NCBI RefSeq assembly: GCF_014199955.1
Contig: NZ_JACHOQ010000002.1
Span: 434,001-498,000 of the forward strand
Length of the DNA stretch: 64,000 nt
Reading direction: 5' to 3'
From: Brevundimonas aurantiaca
GTDB taxonomy: Bacteria > Pseudomonadota > Alphaproteobacteria > Caulobacterales > Caulobacteraceae
In this document: in pieces, positions 40,272-51,096 of the stretch
How positions within the stretch are numbered: position 1 is the stretch's first letter
How the letters are laid out: the number at the start of each line of letters is the position of its first letter
Made by a program: the position numbers and the translations under genes
Notes under the pieces: generated by a model
What the model was told of the DNA's origin: nothing
The model's database searches: none
The model's input: the letters and a program-made list of their open reading frames with translations, nothing else

Positions 40272-41093
40272 TTAGGCGCCCTGGGCGTCGTCCGGCGAGA
40301 AGGCGCCGCCGAAGCCGCCGCCGGCCGATCCGTCCTGCCCCAGCAACAGGGCCAAGAGCCCCTGATCCTGCTTCAAGCGATCCAGGCGGGCCGCCAGCAT
40401 CTGGTCCCGGTCGCTGAGTTCCGGCGCCACGGGCCGCTCATCGCCGACGCCCGCCGCCGGCGCCCCGGTCCCGGCCGTGCGTTGCAGATTGGCGTAGACC
40501 TCGGCCACGGTGGCCGGCCGCCCGTCCTTGTAGAAGATGCTGCGGTTGGCGCGGGCCGCTTCGGGAAACAGGGCCGCCGCGCTGCCGCCCGGGTTGCGGT
40601 CCATGGCCGTCATCAGACTGGCCGCACCCGCCGGTCCCAGAAAATGGGCCGCATAGAGGTCGCCCGCGCCGGGCTCCTTGCCGGTGCGGCCCCGCAGATA
40701 GGCGGCGTTCGACGCCGTCAGCTCCGCCGCCATGGTCGAGGCCGCATGCGGATCGAACCGCAGGTCCAGAACCACATTGCGGGCCGAACCCTCGACCCGC
40801 CAGCGCCCGTCGGCGCCGCGGTGGATCAGATCGGCGTACTGGCCGTACCCATGCTGGGCGCCGTGCTGTTTGACGGTGGCCAACCAGGTCTGTTCGATGA
40901 ATTGGAAGAGACCGGCCGCCGATGAGGTCGGCGCCTTGGCCGAAGGATTGAGCGCGCTCTCGCGTCGGGCGGTCTTGACCAGGAAGTCGTAATCGACGCC
41001 CACCGCCTGGGACGCGCGCTGAATCGCCGCCTCAACGCCGCCCGAAGATGGAATCGCTCGGATGCCCATAACAGGCGGAGCCTCGTCGAACAT
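40272..41093 (-). CDS. lytic transglycosylase (SLT-domain) protein
   Basis: A 273-residue protein with a Slt/goose-lysozyme-type domain at about residues 25-150: catalytic Glu in TARRESALNP, and SSAAGLFQFIEQTWL. The rest (VFEV-like VLDLRFDPHAAS, TVAEVYANLQRTAGT) is low-complexity with no other domain. No clear Sec signal peptide is visible after the start, so secretion route is uncertain. Expected to cleave peptidoglycan during wall remodelling or assembly of an envelope machine. The start at 41093 follows AAGGG. TTAA-N7-TTAA boxes lie directly upstream. Confidence 0.88.
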   Translation of the reverse strand: MFDEAPPVMGIRAIPSSGGVEAAIQRASQAVGVDYDFLVKTARRESALNPSAKAPTSSAAGLFQFIEQTWLATVKQHGAQHGYGQYADLIHRGADGRWRVEGSARNVVLDLRFDPHAASTMAAELTASNAAYLRGRTGKEPGAGDLYAAHFLGPAGAASLMTAMDRNPGGSAAALFPEAARANRSIFYKDGRPATVAEVYANLQRTAGTGAPAAGVGDERPVAPELSDRDQMLAARLDRLKQDQGLLALLLGQDGSAGGGFGGAFSPDDAQGA

Positions 41094-41095
41094 GG

Positions 41096-41129
41096 TTAAC
41101 CAACCCTTAATCGTTAAGACCGGCTTTAA
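41096..41129. promoter_or_regulatory. CtrA-type box cluster
   Basis: TTAA at 41096-41099, seven bases, TTAA at 41107-41110 is a perfect TTAA-N7-TTAA. Two more TTAA motifs follow at 41114 and 41126 (eight bases apart). The site touches the ribosome-binding region of the transglycosylase gene. Confidence 0.65.
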
Positions 41130-41249
41130 CCGTAAGGTCAAGCTTTCGACCTTCGTCGACCGCTGAAACACCGCCGCAATCCCGCCACAACCTGGGCGCT
41201 CACTTTCGGTTACGGGCGCTGCGGGGGCGGTGAACGAGGGAGTGTCGAT

Positions 41250-41984
41250 ATGATGATCCGCGCCGCCGGAGGCCCCGGCGCCGTCAACCCCATCGACTAT
41301 GGGGAACGCAAGAAACCGATGCCGCGCTGGATGCCGGCCGCCATCGGGGTTTCGATCCTGGTCCATGTCGGCATAGGCGTGGCGCTCTACACCCAGCGGT
41401 TCGAATTGAAGCCGGAGCCGGTGATCGACGAACTGCCGCATGTGACCGTCAGCCTGGCTCCGCCGGAGCGCAAGCCTGAGCCAGAACCGGTCCAGAAGGT
41501 CGCAGCGCCGCCGACGCCCCTCCACCCGCCCCGCAACCCTGCGCCGGCCGATGTCGAGACCGTGGCCTTGACCCCGCCCGAGCCGTCGGCGGTCACGGCT
41601 TCACCGGGCCTGCCTGTCATCAGCACGGCGCCCAGCGGGGTCGAGGGCGGAACCGCGACGGTCGAAACCCCCGTCCGCGCCGTCTCCGTCATCAACAACC
41701 CCAGCTGGGCCAGCCGCCCCTCGTCCGCCCAGATGGCGCGGGCCTATCCCAGCCGGGCCGCCGAAGACGGCGTTTCGGGCGCGGCCACCCTGTCCTGCCT
41801 GGTTCGCATCGACGGCGGCCTGACCGCCTGCCGCGTCGCCGGCGAGACTCCGAACGGCCAAGGCTTCGGTCGGGCGGCTCTCAGCCTGACGCGCGCCTTC
41901 CGGATGAACCCTCGCACGGTCGACGGCCGTCCGGTGGATGGGGCGACGGTGAACTTCACCGTCCGCTTCGCAATGGAGGACTAG
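41250..41984 (+). CDS. TonB-family energy transducer
   Basis: A 244-residue periplasm-spanning protein. Short cytoplasmic N-terminus, one membrane anchor ([21 protein letters not shown]), proline-rich linker ([20 protein letters not shown]), and a C-terminal TonB box-binding domain ([56 protein letters not shown]). It transfers proton-motive energy to TonB-dependent receptors. Two consecutive ATGs; GAGGGAG precedes them. A second TonB-like gene is at 48222. Confidence 0.92.
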   Translation: MMIRAAGGPGAVNPIDYGERKKPMPRWMPAAIGVSILVHVGIGVALYTQRFELKPEPVIDELPHVTVSLAPPERKPEPEPVQKVAAPPTPLHPPRNPAPADVETVALTPPEPSAVTASPGLPVISTAPSGVEGGTATVETPVRAVSVINNPSWASRPSSAQMARAYPSRAAEDGVSGAATLSCLVRIDGGLTACRVAGETPNGQGFGRAALSLTRAFRMNPRTVDGRPVDGATVNFTVRFAMED

Positions 41985-43018
41985 GTTTCGGCCTGAAATC
42001 GCCGAGGATCGAGGGCGTGGGCGTAGGCTTGCGGCGTTCGCCCCTCGATCGCATCGGCGACGACGGCCCCCACCATCGGCCCCAGCAGCCAGCCGTTTCG
42101 GCGGGGGGCCAGGGCCAAAAACAGGGCCCTGCCGTCCGGCGCAGGGCCCGCCATCGGCAGGCCGTCTGCCGAAGCGCCTCGCACCCCGACACGCCAGTCG
42201 ATGTCCAGCGGCGCAGGCGTCCGATCCAGAACGCGCCAGGCGGCCTGGCTCAGCCTTTCGCCCACGGTCCAGTCCGGCGCGGCGTCGCGACGCCCCGGCT
42301 CCATCGTCGCGCCGATCACCGTTCCGCCGGCCATCGGCGCCACATAGGCGCCGGGACCGCGCACCACATGATCCGCCAGAGTCTCGCCGGTCACGCCGAT
42401 CTGGCCGCGAATGGGCTGAACGCCGTCGACCAGCCGCCGCGTCGCCTCCGGGGCCCCCTCTATCGCCGCCTCGACCCCCGTCGCCAGCACGACCGCGGCG
42501 GCGGACAGGCTGCGTCGGCCCAGTTCGATCGACCAGCCGTCGGCCGTCTGAACCAGGGCCGAGACGCGGTCCTGCACCACAGCGCCGCCTTCAGCCTGCG
42601 CCACCGCCTGGGCCAGGGCGCCCAAGGCCTGGCCGGGGTCGATCTGATAATCCTCCTCCGTGATCAGCCGGTCGCCGGTCCGACGCGCCTCAAAACCCAG
42701 GGCTTCGAATCGCGCCGCCAGGCCGGCGACGTCCCCGCCGCGCCATTCAGCCGGTCGGCGCGCCAAGGCGACGCCAGCCGCCTTGGCGAAGTCGGGCCAC
42801 AGGTCGCGTCCGGCGCGGAACAGGGCCGCCGTCTCGGGCGTAACGTCGTCCAGGACAGATTCCATCGCCGGCGCCACCATGCCGGCCGCCACGCTCGACG
42901 CATTCGCACCACCCGGGTCGATGACCGTCACCGCATGCCCCCGCCGGGTCAGGCTGAAGGCGGTGCTCAGGCCCAGCACGCCGGCGCCCACGATCACTAT
43001 GGCAGGGGATGACATCAC
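41981..43018 (-). CDS. FAD-dependent D-amino-acid/glycine oxidase-type protein
   Basis: A 345-residue flavoprotein of the DAO family. N-terminal FAD motif [30 protein letters not shown], ending in a C-terminal [22 protein letters not shown] segment that closes the nucleotide site. Similar to ThiO/DadA-type amine oxidases; the substrate is not established. The stop overlaps the converging TonB gene. Confidence 0.9.
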   Translation of the reverse strand: MMSSPAIVIVGAGVLGLSTAFSLTRRGHAVTVIDPGGANASSVAAGMVAPAMESVLDDVTPETAALFRAGRDLWPDFAKAAGVALARRPAEWRGGDVAGLAARFEALGFEARRTGDRLITEEDYQIDPGQALGALAQAVAQAEGGAVVQDRVSALVQTADGWSIELGRRSLSAAAVVLATGVEAAIEGAPEATRRLVDGVQPIRGQIGVTGETLADHVVRGPGAYVAPMAGGTVIGATMEPGRRDAAPDWTVGERLSQAAWRVLDRTPAPLDIDWRVGVRGASADGLPMAGPAPDGRALFLALAPRRNGWLLGPMVGAVVADAIEGRTPQAYAHALDPRRFQAET

Positions 43019-43177
43019 GCGCCCCAGATCGGCCCAGGCCGCTCAGAATGCAAGCCGCCGCCCTTGGACCTTTGGTCCTAGCCGTGCGCCGGCGCCCGCC
43101 GAACCATTGCCTAATCTTAATGGACAACAGCCGCACGACGCCTTGTGGGAACGCCGTTCTCGCGCCAAGCTCATCCT

Positions 43178-44093
<916 letters not shown>

Positions 44094-44104
<11 letters not shown>

Positions 44105-44951
44105 TGCGCTGAAATCCGAGGCCTATCGCGTCTCGCGGAACCGGACGACGCTCTTCTTCAGCATCCTGCTGACGCCGCTGCTGTTCGTCTTCGGCGGGCT
44201 GGCCTACCAGATCATGACCAAGGCCAAGGGCGACGCACTGGCTGCCAAGGCCAATCTGCCCGCGACCTTGGGCAATCAGCCCGTCAATCTGGCCGAGGCC
44301 TTCGGCTTTGCGGCCGGCAACGGCGCCAACGGCGTGTTGCTGGTCTTCATGTTGCTGGCGGCGGCGGCGGTCTACGCCGGCGACTACCGCTGGGAGACCT
44401 GGCGACTGATCAGCGCTCGCAACGGCCGACCCTGGCTGATCCTGGGCAAGATCGGGGTGATGAAAGTCTTGGCCATGATCGCCATGCTGGCCATGCTGAT
44501 CGCCGCCTTCATCTTCTTCGTCACACAGGCCCTGGTGGCCGGACGGCCGATGAGCTTCGACCTGTCCGACTTCGACCTGGTTCAGTTCCTTCTGACCTGG
44601 CTTCTGTCCTACATCCGGATCGTTCAATACGGCCTCATCGCCCTACTGGCGGCGGTCGTCAGCCGGTCCCTGCTGGCGACCCTGTTCGCCCCCTGGGCTC
44701 TGGGTTTCGCCCAGACCATCCTCGGGGGACCGCTGCTGCCCATTCTCGGCTGGGAGCCGAGTGACTGGGCCGCGCAATTGCTGCTGCCCGGCTTGGCCTA
44801 TGACACTTTGAAAGCCGCCCTCGCTCGCGGCCCCATGCCCTTGCCCGAGGGCGTGGTCATGAAGGCGGTGGTCAGCCTGGTCCTGTGGTGCGTCGCGCCG
44901 GTCGCAGCCTCTATCGCCTGGTTCCAGCGTCAGGATCTGTCGAAGGAATAG
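44094..44951 (+). CDS. ABC-2-type transporter permease
   Basis: A 285-residue inner-membrane protein with about six spans (TTLFFSILLTPLLFVFGGLAYQIM, NGVLLVFMLLAAAAVYAGDY, VLAMIAMLAMLIAAFIFFVT, FLLTWLLSYIRIVQYGLIALLAAVV, and more). The YAGDYRWETWRLISARNGRPWLILGKI segment is typical of ABC-2 permeases that partner the preceding ATPase. Cargo unknown. Confidence 0.9.
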
Positions 44952-44983
44952 GCGGAGGCGGGCTGAAGCCCCCCTGACAGCCG

Positions 44984-45442
44984 TTAGAGCCGCTTCTCCA
45001 TGAAGACGTCGGCGCGGGCGTAGGGGGTCGGGCGGGGCGGCAGGTGGAAGAAGCCGAAGCTCTCGTACAGGGCGATCGCCGGCTTCAGGGCGCTGTTGGT
45101 CTCCAGATACAGCAGGGTCGCGCCCGCCGCGCGGGCCGCCGCCTCGCAGGCCTCCAGCAGACGCCGCGCCAGGCCCAGGCCGCGCGCGGCGGGCGTCACG
45201 GTCATCTTCGACACCTCGAACCCATCTGGAATACGGATCAGGGCGCAGCAGCCGACCGCGTCCCCGTCCCGCTCGGCGATGAAGATCCGGCCGCCGCCGG
45301 CGATGAAGACCCCGTGCGGATCGTCGATGGAGCGCCGGTCCTTGGCCTCGACGGCGAAGCCGCCCTCGGCCAGCCAAGCCTCATTCAGACGGGCCCAGGC
45401 GGCGGCGTGGTCAGGGCGGAAATCGACGATCGCGACAGACAT
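44984..45442 (-). CDS. GNAT-family N-acetyltransferase
   Basis: A 152-residue acetyl-CoA-dependent transferase. Motif A region VSKMTVTPAARGLGLARRLLEACEAAARAAGA with the R/Q-x-x-G-x-G/A pattern, motif B YLETNSALKPAIALYESFGFF. Start at MSVAIVDF (45442) by homology; the frame is open 39 codons further through the rplQ terminator. Acceptor unknown. Confidence 0.9.
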   Translation of the reverse strand: MSVAIVDFRPDHAAAWARLNEAWLAEGGFAVEAKDRRSIDDPHGVFIAGGGRIFIAERDGDAVGCCALIRIPDGFEVSKMTVTPAARGLGLARRLLEACEAAARAAGATLLYLETNSALKPAIALYESFGFFHLPPRPTPYARADVFMEKRL

Positions 45443-45471
45443 GGCCGCCTCTTGCCCGATCGCCACGCAAA

Positions 45472-45503
45472 GCAAAAGGGCGACCGGATCGCTCCGGCCG
45501 CCC
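45472..45503 (-). terminator. intrinsic terminator of the alpha operon (after rplQ)
   Basis: On the minus strand an 11-bp stem (45503-45493 with 45488-45478, one A/C mismatch) with a four-base loop, then CTTTTGC. It ends the ribosomal super-cluster. Confidence 0.88.
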
Positions 45504-45536
45504 TTTCGCGGTTCAGTCTCGTCAGAGACGAAAGGC

Positions 45537-45956
45537 TTAAGCCTCGTCGTCGCCTTCATAGGCCAGGACCGGACCGGAGTCCTTGCCCTTGGCTTCGACG
45601 TCGCGATCGACGAACTCGATCACGGCCATCGGGGCGTTGTCGCCGTGGCGGAAGCCGGCCTTCATGATCCGGATGTAGCCGCCGTTGCGTTCGGCGTAGC
45701 GCGGGCCGATCGTTTCGAACAGCTTGCCGACCTGCGGCACGTCGCGGACCTGGCTGATGGCCTGACGACGCGCGTGCAGGTCGCCCTTCTTGGCCAGGGT
45801 GACCAGCTTCTCGACGAAGGGACGCAGTTCCTTCGCCTTGGGCAGGGTCGTGGTGATTTGCTCGTGCTTGATCAGCGAGGCGGCCATGTTGGCGAACATG
45901 GCGGTGCGGTGGCTGGTCGTGCGACCGAGTTTACGATGGGCGGCGCCGTGGCGCAT
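45537..45956 (-). CDS. rplQ: 50S ribosomal protein L17
   Basis: A 139-residue L17, recognised from [54 protein letters not shown]. The acidic C-terminal extension ([19 protein letters not shown]) is longer than in E. coli L17. It is the last gene of the rpsM-rpsK-rpoA-rplQ unit. Confidence 0.97.
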   Translation of the reverse strand: MRHGAAHRKLGRTTSHRTAMFANMAASLIKHEQITTTLPKAKELRPFVEKLVTLAKKGDLHARRQAISQVRDVPQVGKLFETIGPRYAERNGGYIRIMKAGFRHGDNAPMAVIEFVDRDVEAKGKDSGPVLAYEGDDEA

Positions 45957-46063
45957 CAGGGTCTCTCCTACTCCGAACCCGGTATCTCCTGGGGAGACCT
46001 AGGCTCGTAATCTTCTAACCGCCCCGACATTCTCCCCGAGAGGAGACGGGCGGAGGGTTGAAC

Positions 46064-47083
46064 TTAGATCTGGTCGTCGAACTTCTTGGCCAGATCTTCG
46101 ATGTTTTCGGGCGGCCAGTTCGGCACGTCCATGCCGAGGCTGAGCCCCATGGTCGCGAGAACTTCCTTGATCTCGTTCAGCGACTTGCGGCCGAAGTTCG
46201 GGGTGCGAAGCATTTCGCCCTCGGTCTTCTGGATCAGGTCGCCGATGTAGACGATGTTGTCGTTCTTCAGGCAGTTGGCCGAACGGACCGACAGCTCCAG
46301 CTCGTCCACCTTCTTCAGCAGGGCCGGGTTGAAGGGCAGGTCGGGCTTGCCGTCCGACTGCTCGACAGCCTTCTTGGGCTCTTCGAAGGTGATGAAGATC
46401 TGCAGCTGGTCTTGCAGGATGCGCGCGGCGTAAGCCACAGCGTCAACCGGCGTGACCGCGCCGTTGGTTTCGACTTCCAGCAGCAGCTTGTCGTAGTCCA
46501 GCGACTGGCCCTGACGGGTCGGCTCGACGCGATAGGCCACCTTCTTGACCGGCGAGTACAGGGCGTCGACGGCGATCAGGCCGATCGGCGCGTCTTCCGG
46601 ACGGTTGAACTCGGCCGCCACATAGCCCTTGCCGTTCTGGACGGTCAGCTCCATGCGGATCGAGGCGCCGTCGTCCAGGGTGCAGATGACGTGATCGGGG
46701 TTCAGAACCTCGATGTCCGCCGGCACGTCGATCTGGCCGGCCGTCACCACGCCGGGCCCCGTGGCGCGCAGGGTCATGCGCTTGGGGCCTTCGGCGTGCA
46801 TGCGCAGCGCCAGTTGCTTGATGTTCAGAACGATGTCGACCACGTCCTCGCGCACGCCTTCCAGCGACGAGAATTCGTGAACCACGCCGTCGATCTGAAT
46901 GGCGGTCACCGCCGCGCCTTGCAGCGAGGACAGTAGAACGCGACGAAGGGCGTTGCCGAGCGTCACACCGAAGCCGCGCTCCAGAGGCTCAGCCACCAGA
47001 CGCGCCTTACGCTGGGCGTCGGAACCGATCTCGATCTGCGGCTTCTCGGGACGGATCAGCTCTTGCCAGTTTCTTTCGATCAT
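46064..47083 (-). CDS. rpoA: RNA polymerase alpha subunit
   Basis: A 339-residue alpha subunit. N-terminal dimerisation domain ([44 protein letters not shown]) and C-terminal DNA/activator-binding domain with the two helix-hairpin-helix segments ([57 protein letters not shown]). Full length. Confidence 0.98.
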   Translation of the reverse strand: MIERNWQELIRPEKPQIEIGSDAQRKARLVAEPLERGFGVTLGNALRRVLLSSLQGAAVTAIQIDGVVHEFSSLEGVREDVVDIVLNIKQLALRMHAEGPKRMTLRATGPGVVTAGQIDVPADIEVLNPDHVICTLDDGASIRMELTVQNGKGYVAAEFNRPEDAPIGLIAVDALYSPVKKVAYRVEPTRQGQSLDYDKLLLEVETNGAVTPVDAVAYAARILQDQLQIFITFEEPKKAVEQSDGKPDLPFNPALLKKVDELELSVRSANCLKNDNIVYIGDLIQKTEGEMLRTPNFGRKSLNEIKEVLATMGLSLGMDVPNWPPENIEDLAKKFDDQI

Positions 47084-47174
47084 TTTGTCCCTCGAACGGG
47101 TTTCGTCGGCTCCGGCCTTGTCGACGAGGCCATGGTGGAGCCGACGGAGATGGGGGTGCTTTGGGCGGTGTCGC

Positions 47175-47564
47175 TTAGACGCGACGACGCTTGGGCGGAC
47201 GGCAGCCGTTGTGCGGCATCGGGGTGACGTCGCGAATGGTGGTGATCGTCAGACCCACGGCCTGCAGGGCGCGCAGAGCCGACTCACGGCCGGAGCCCGG
47301 ACCCGAGACGTTGACTTCCAGCGTCTTCAGGCCGTGTTCCTGGGCCTTCTTGCCGGCGTCCTCGGCCGCCATCTGGGCGGCGTACGGGGTGGACTTACGC
47401 GAGCCCTTGAAGCCCATGTGGCCGGCCGACGACCAGGAAATGGCATTCCCTTGCGCGTCGGTGATGGTCACCATGGTGTTGTTGAAGCTGGCGTTCACGT
47501 GGGCGACGCCCGAGGTGATGTTCTTGCGTTCGCGGCGCTTTACGCGACCCGGTTCCTTGGCCAT
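47175..47564 (-). CDS. rpsK: 30S ribosomal protein S11
   Basis: A 129-residue S11, recognised from [30 protein letters not shown] and the conserved end [23 protein letters not shown]. Platform protein near the 30S mRNA exit. Confidence 0.98.
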   Translation of the reverse strand: MAKEPGRVKRRERKNITSGVAHVNASFNNTMVTITDAQGNAISWSSAGHMGFKGSRKSTPYAAQMAAEDAGKKAQEHGLKTLEVNVSGPGSGRESALRALQAVGLTITTIRDVTPMPHNGCRPPKRRRV

Positions 47565-47578
47565 CGGTCAGCTCTCTC

Positions 47579-47947
47579 TTACTTCTTCTTGCCGGCGATC
47601 GGCTTGGCCGGACCCTTGCGGGTGCGAGCATTGGTGTGGGTGCGCTGACCGCGGACCGGCAGGCCCTTGCGGTGACGCAGGCCGCGATAGCAGGCCAGGT
47701 CCATCAGACGCTTGATGTTCATCGAGGTTTCGCGGCGCAGGTCGCCCTCGACCGTATAGTCGCGGTCGATGGTCTCGCGGATCGACAGGACTTCGGCGTC
47801 CGTCAGCTGGTTCACCCGGCGGGCGGCTTCGATGCCGACCTTTTCGGTGATGTCCTTGGCGGCGGCCGGGCCGATGCCGTGGATGTACTGAAGCGCGATT
47901 TCAACGCGCTTGTTGGTCGGGATATTGACGCCAGCGATACGGGCCAC
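47579..47947 (-). CDS. rpsM: 30S ribosomal protein S13
   Basis: A 122-residue S13, starting GTG at 47947 (reads [19 protein letters not shown]) with GGAG before it; the frame is open 12 codons further. Head protein contacting the P-site tRNA. It opens the downstream unit after a sigma-70-like promoter at 48034-48061. Confidence 0.97.
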   Translation of the reverse strand: MARIAGVNIPTNKRVEIALQYIHGIGPAAAKDITEKVGIEAARRVNQLTDAEVLSIRETIDRDYTVEGDLRRETSMNIKRLMDLACYRGLRHRKGLPVRGQRTHTNARTRKGPAKPIAGKKK

Positions 47948-48033
47948 GAAATTCTCCAGATACGCGTTATTCAGACGCAACAAACGCTCCGGTTAACAAA
48001 CCAGGAGCGTGGCGCCCTTCGCGGGAAGGCGCC

Positions 48034-48061
48034 CTTATACAGATGATTCACCGGGCGTCAA
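48034..48061 (-). promoter_or_regulatory. sigma-70 promoter for rpsM-rpsK-rpoA-rplQ
   Basis: Minus-strand TTGACG (48061-48056), 16 bases, TATAAG (48039-48034). The transcript would carry a leader of about 80 bases with a GGCGCC-type hairpin (48011-48033). Confidence 0.65.
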
Positions 48062-48221
48062 CGGCTGCGCGCAACCCTGCAGGCCAGACTTTCGGTCCAC
48101 CGCCTAAACCGCCGCTCAGAACCGCCTCGAACGGCGGCGATCAGCCTCTCTGCATCAATGTTGAACGCCGCAACCGGGTTCCGGTCAAGGGGCTTAGGCC
48201 GCCACCCTGGGAAGCGGTGGA

Positions 48222-48962
48222 TCAGCGACGCGGGGGAATGCCGAAGTCGACGCCCACCGTCACCTGCTGCCCCTCGAGGGGACGCCCGTTCTCGGTCGGC
48301 GGCTGGAAACGGAAATAGTCGGCCACAGCCAGTCCCGCCGCCCCGAAGCCCAGGCCGACAGGGGTCTCCTCCACCACGCGACAGGCTTCCAGCCGGCTGT
48401 CTAACCGGATGCGGCAAGACAGTTCGACTCGGCCGTAGCGGCTGCGGGCCTGGCGCGGGTGGTTGGCGCGGACCTGGGCCATGGACGGCCCCGTGATCAG
48501 GCGCGGCCCCGTCGAGCCGCTGCCCGGCCCGGACCCCGCGCCGACGCCGGAACCCGCGCCGGTCCCCTGGCCGCCCTGACCCAACCCGGGTTCCGGCGAG
48601 GGGGAAGGCGCGACGCCCACGACTGGGGCGGGCTGGGGCGCCGGCTTCGACGGCGACGGCAGTTCGCGCGGGCGATCTGGCTGCGGCTTGGGCGGCGTGT
48701 GAATGCGCGAGGGCGCGGCCGGCGCCCCTCCCCCCGCCTCGGGCGCAGAGGGGCGCTCCAGGATCGGCGGCGGCGTATCATAGAGCAGCACCTCGAACGG
48801 CGGGGGGCCGTCCGCCATGGGGGTCCGGGGGGGGCGGCCCTTCACCTGTCCCAGCATCAGGATCAGGGCGATTTCGGCGGCGGCGACCCCGCCGAAGACG
48901 GCGAAGGCGCGCCAGCGTCTGCGGGCGCGCCTTCTGTCAGACTGGATCTCGGTTTCAGGCAT
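48222..48962 (-). CDS. TonB-like energy transducer within the ribosomal cluster
   Basis: A 246-residue protein: basic N-terminus (DRRRARRRWRAF), one membrane anchor (AVFGGVAAAEIALILML), a long proline/glycine linker including GTGAGSGVGAGSGPGSGSTG, and a C-terminal TonB domain (VELSCRIRLDSRLEACRVVEETPVGLGFGAAGLAVADYFRFQPP). It sits 30 bases after adk in the same orientation and just before the rpsM promoter. Other functions of the fold are possible; the pairing of domains is clear. Confidence 0.88.
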   Translation of the reverse strand: MPETEIQSDRRRARRRWRAFAVFGGVAAAEIALILMLGQVKGRPPRTPMADGPPPFEVLLYDTPPPILERPSAPEAGGGAPAAPSRIHTPPKPQPDRPRELPSPSKPAPQPAPVVGVAPSPSPEPGLGQGGQGTGAGSGVGAGSGPGSGSTGPRLITGPSMAQVRANHPRQARSRYGRVELSCRIRLDSRLEACRVVEETPVGLGFGAAGLAVADYFRFQPPTENGRPLEGQQVTVGVDFGIPPRR

Positions 48963-48992
48963 CCGTTCCCAAACGCCCGAAAACGACTTGGG

Positions 48993-49559
48993 TCACGCCA
49001 GGGCTTCGTCGATCGCCTTGGCGACGGACTCGATCGAGCCCATGCCGTCCGCCTCGGTCAACTTGCCCTGGGCTTCATAATAGGGAAGCAGCGGGGCGGT
49101 GTTGCGGTTGTAGGCGTCCAGACGGACCGCGAAGGTCTCCGGATTGTCATCCGGGCGGCCCTGTTCGGCGTAGCGTTTGGCGATCCGCTCCAGCAGGGCG
49201 GCGTCGTCGACCTTCAGCCGGACCACGGCGTCGATCTGGGCGCCGCGCTTGGCCAGCATGGCGTCCAGGGCTTCGGCCTGGGCTACGGTGCGGGGGAAGC
49301 CGTCGAAGATGGCGCCCCCGGCGGCCTCGGCCTCCGGCAGACGATCCTCGATCAGGGCGATGACGATTTCGTCCGTCACCAGATCGCCGCGCGCCAGCAC
49401 GTCCTTGACCTTGAGGCCCAGCTCCGAGCCCGAGGCGATGGCGGCCCGAAGCATGTCGCCGGTGGAGAGCTGGATCATGCCCTTCTCTTCCACCAGCCGC
49501 TTGGCCTGGGTCCCCTTGCCCGCCGCCGGCGGTCCAAACAGGATCAAGTTCACGCGCAA
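48993..49559 (-). CDS. adk: adenylate kinase
   Basis: A 188-residue short-form adenylate kinase (AMP + ATP to 2 ADP). P-loop GPPAAGKGTQAK near residue 8, AMP-binding LSTGDMLRAAIASGSELG, and DGFPRTVAQAEAL. The short LID (RYAEQGRPDDNPETFAVRL) lacks the zinc-finger cysteines. It follows secY by 27 bases in the spc-operon extension. Confidence 0.97.
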   Translation of the reverse strand: MRVNLILFGPPAAGKGTQAKRLVEEKGMIQLSTGDMLRAAIASGSELGLKVKDVLARGDLVTDEIVIALIEDRLPEAEAAGGAIFDGFPRTVAQAEALDAMLAKRGAQIDAVVRLKVDDAALLERIAKRYAEQGRPDDNPETFAVRLDAYNRNTAPLLPYYEAQGKLTEADGMGSIESVAKAIDEALA

Positions 49560-49586
49560 GTCCTCCCCAGGCGTCTTCTAGTCAAC

Positions 49587-50966
49587 TCAGCGACGGACGG
49601 GCGTGGGCGCGCCACGACCGCCGCGACCGCGCAGCTTGGCCTTCTTGATCAGCCCCTCGTACTGGTGCGCCAGCAGTTGGGACTGGATCTGGGCCACAGT
49701 GTCCATCGTCACCGACACCACGATCAAGATAGACGTTCCGCCGAAGTAGAGGCTGTTGCCCATCTGGGCGACCATGAACTCGGGCAGCAGGCAGACGGCG
49801 GTGATATAGGCCGCGCCGATCACCGTCAGACGGGTCAGGACATAGTCCAGATATTCGGCCGTGCGCTTGCCCGGACGGATGCCCGGCAGGAAGCCGCCGT
49901 ATTTCCGCAGGTTCTCGGCCGTATCCTCCGGGTTGAAGGTGATCGAGGTGTAGAAGAAGCAGAAGAAGATGATCAGGGCGGCGTACAGGGCCATGAACAG
50001 AGGCTGGCCGTGGGTCAGTTGCGAGGTGACCAGCGGCAGCCAGCCCAGATAGGACGGCAGGTCCGCATTGGCGGTCAGGCTGGCCACTGTGGTCGGCAGC
50101 ATCAGCAGGGACGAGGCGAAGATCGGCGGGATGACGCCGGCGGTGTTGACCTTCAGCGGCAGGAACGAGCGCTCGCCTCCCGCCATCCGGTTGCCTTCCT
50201 GGCGCTTCGGATACTGGATCAGCAGACGGCGCTGAGCCCGTTCCATGAAGACGATGAAGACCACGGTCGCCACGGCCAGAACGGCGATGAAGAACAGGGC
50301 GAAGGCCGACATCTGACCCTGCTGGGCCAGGCCCAGCATCCGGGCGATGGTCGAGGGCAGAACCGCCACGATGCCCGCGAAGATGATCAACGAAATGCCG
50401 TTGCCGACGCCGCGCGCCGTCACCTGCTCGCCCAGCCACATCAGGAACATGGTGCCGCCCGTCAGGGTCACGACGGTCGAGACCAGGAAGAAGATCCCCG
50501 GATTATCGACCAGACCCGGCTGGGCGTTCAGACCCGCCGCGATGCCCAGCGACTGGGCCAGGGCCAGGAAGACCGTCAGATAGCGGGTGTACTGGTTCAG
50601 CTGCTTGCGGCCGCTCTCCCCGCCTTCCTTCTTCAGCTTCTCCCAGGGCGGATACACCGTGCCCATCAGCTGCACGATGATCGACGCCGAGATATAGGGC
50701 GCGACGTTCAGCGCGAAGATGGCCATCCGCTCGACCGCGCCGCCCGAGAACATGTTGAACATGTCCAGGATGCCGCGCTGACCCGAGGGGTCCTGGAAGA
50801 ACTGCAGGAAGGCCTGCGAGTTGATGCCTGGGATCGGCACATAGGTGCCGATGCGATAAACCAGCAAGGCGCCCAGCGTGAACAGCAGGCGCTTGTGCAG
50901 CTCGGTCGCTTTGGCGAACGAGCCCATGTTCATATTGGCGGCGAGTTGTTCTGCGGCCGAAGCCAT
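49587..50966 (-). CDS. secY: preprotein translocase subunit SecY
   Basis: Central channel of the Sec translocon, 459 residues with ten membrane spans. Seen: LLFTLGALLVYRIGTYVPIPGIN in span 1, plug region SGGAVERMAIFALNVAPYISASIIVQLM, lateral-gate spans and the cytoplasmic loops (YPKRQEGNRMAGGERSFLPLKVNTAGVIPPIFASSLL). A basic tail GRGGRGAPTPVRR ends it. Confidence 0.98.
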   Translation of the reverse strand: MASAAEQLAANMNMGSFAKATELHKRLLFTLGALLVYRIGTYVPIPGINSQAFLQFFQDPSGQRGILDMFNMFSGGAVERMAIFALNVAPYISASIIVQLMGTVYPPWEKLKKEGGESGRKQLNQYTRYLTVFLALAQSLGIAAGLNAQPGLVDNPGIFFLVSTVVTLTGGTMFLMWLGEQVTARGVGNGISLIIFAGIVAVLPSTIARMLGLAQQGQMSAFALFFIAVLAVATVVFIVFMERAQRRLLIQYPKRQEGNRMAGGERSFLPLKVNTAGVIPPIFASSLLMLPTTVASLTANADLPSYLGWLPLVTSQLTHGQPLFMALYAALIIFFCFFYTSITFNPEDTAENLRKYGGFLPGIRPGKRTAEYLDYVLTRLTVIGAAYITAVCLLPEFMVAQMGNSLYFGGTSILIVVSVTMDTVAQIQSQLLAHQYEGLIKKAKLRGRGGRGAPTPVRR

Positions 50967-51096
50967 TATGCGTCCCCACGACTGACTGAGTCGTCAGATA
51001 GGCGGAAAGCGGCCCTCATGCGAGGGCCGCTTCCGTTGTTTCGTCGTCGCAGGTGTATTCAGGCCACGGCCTATACGCGCCGCGACGACGCGTTGT

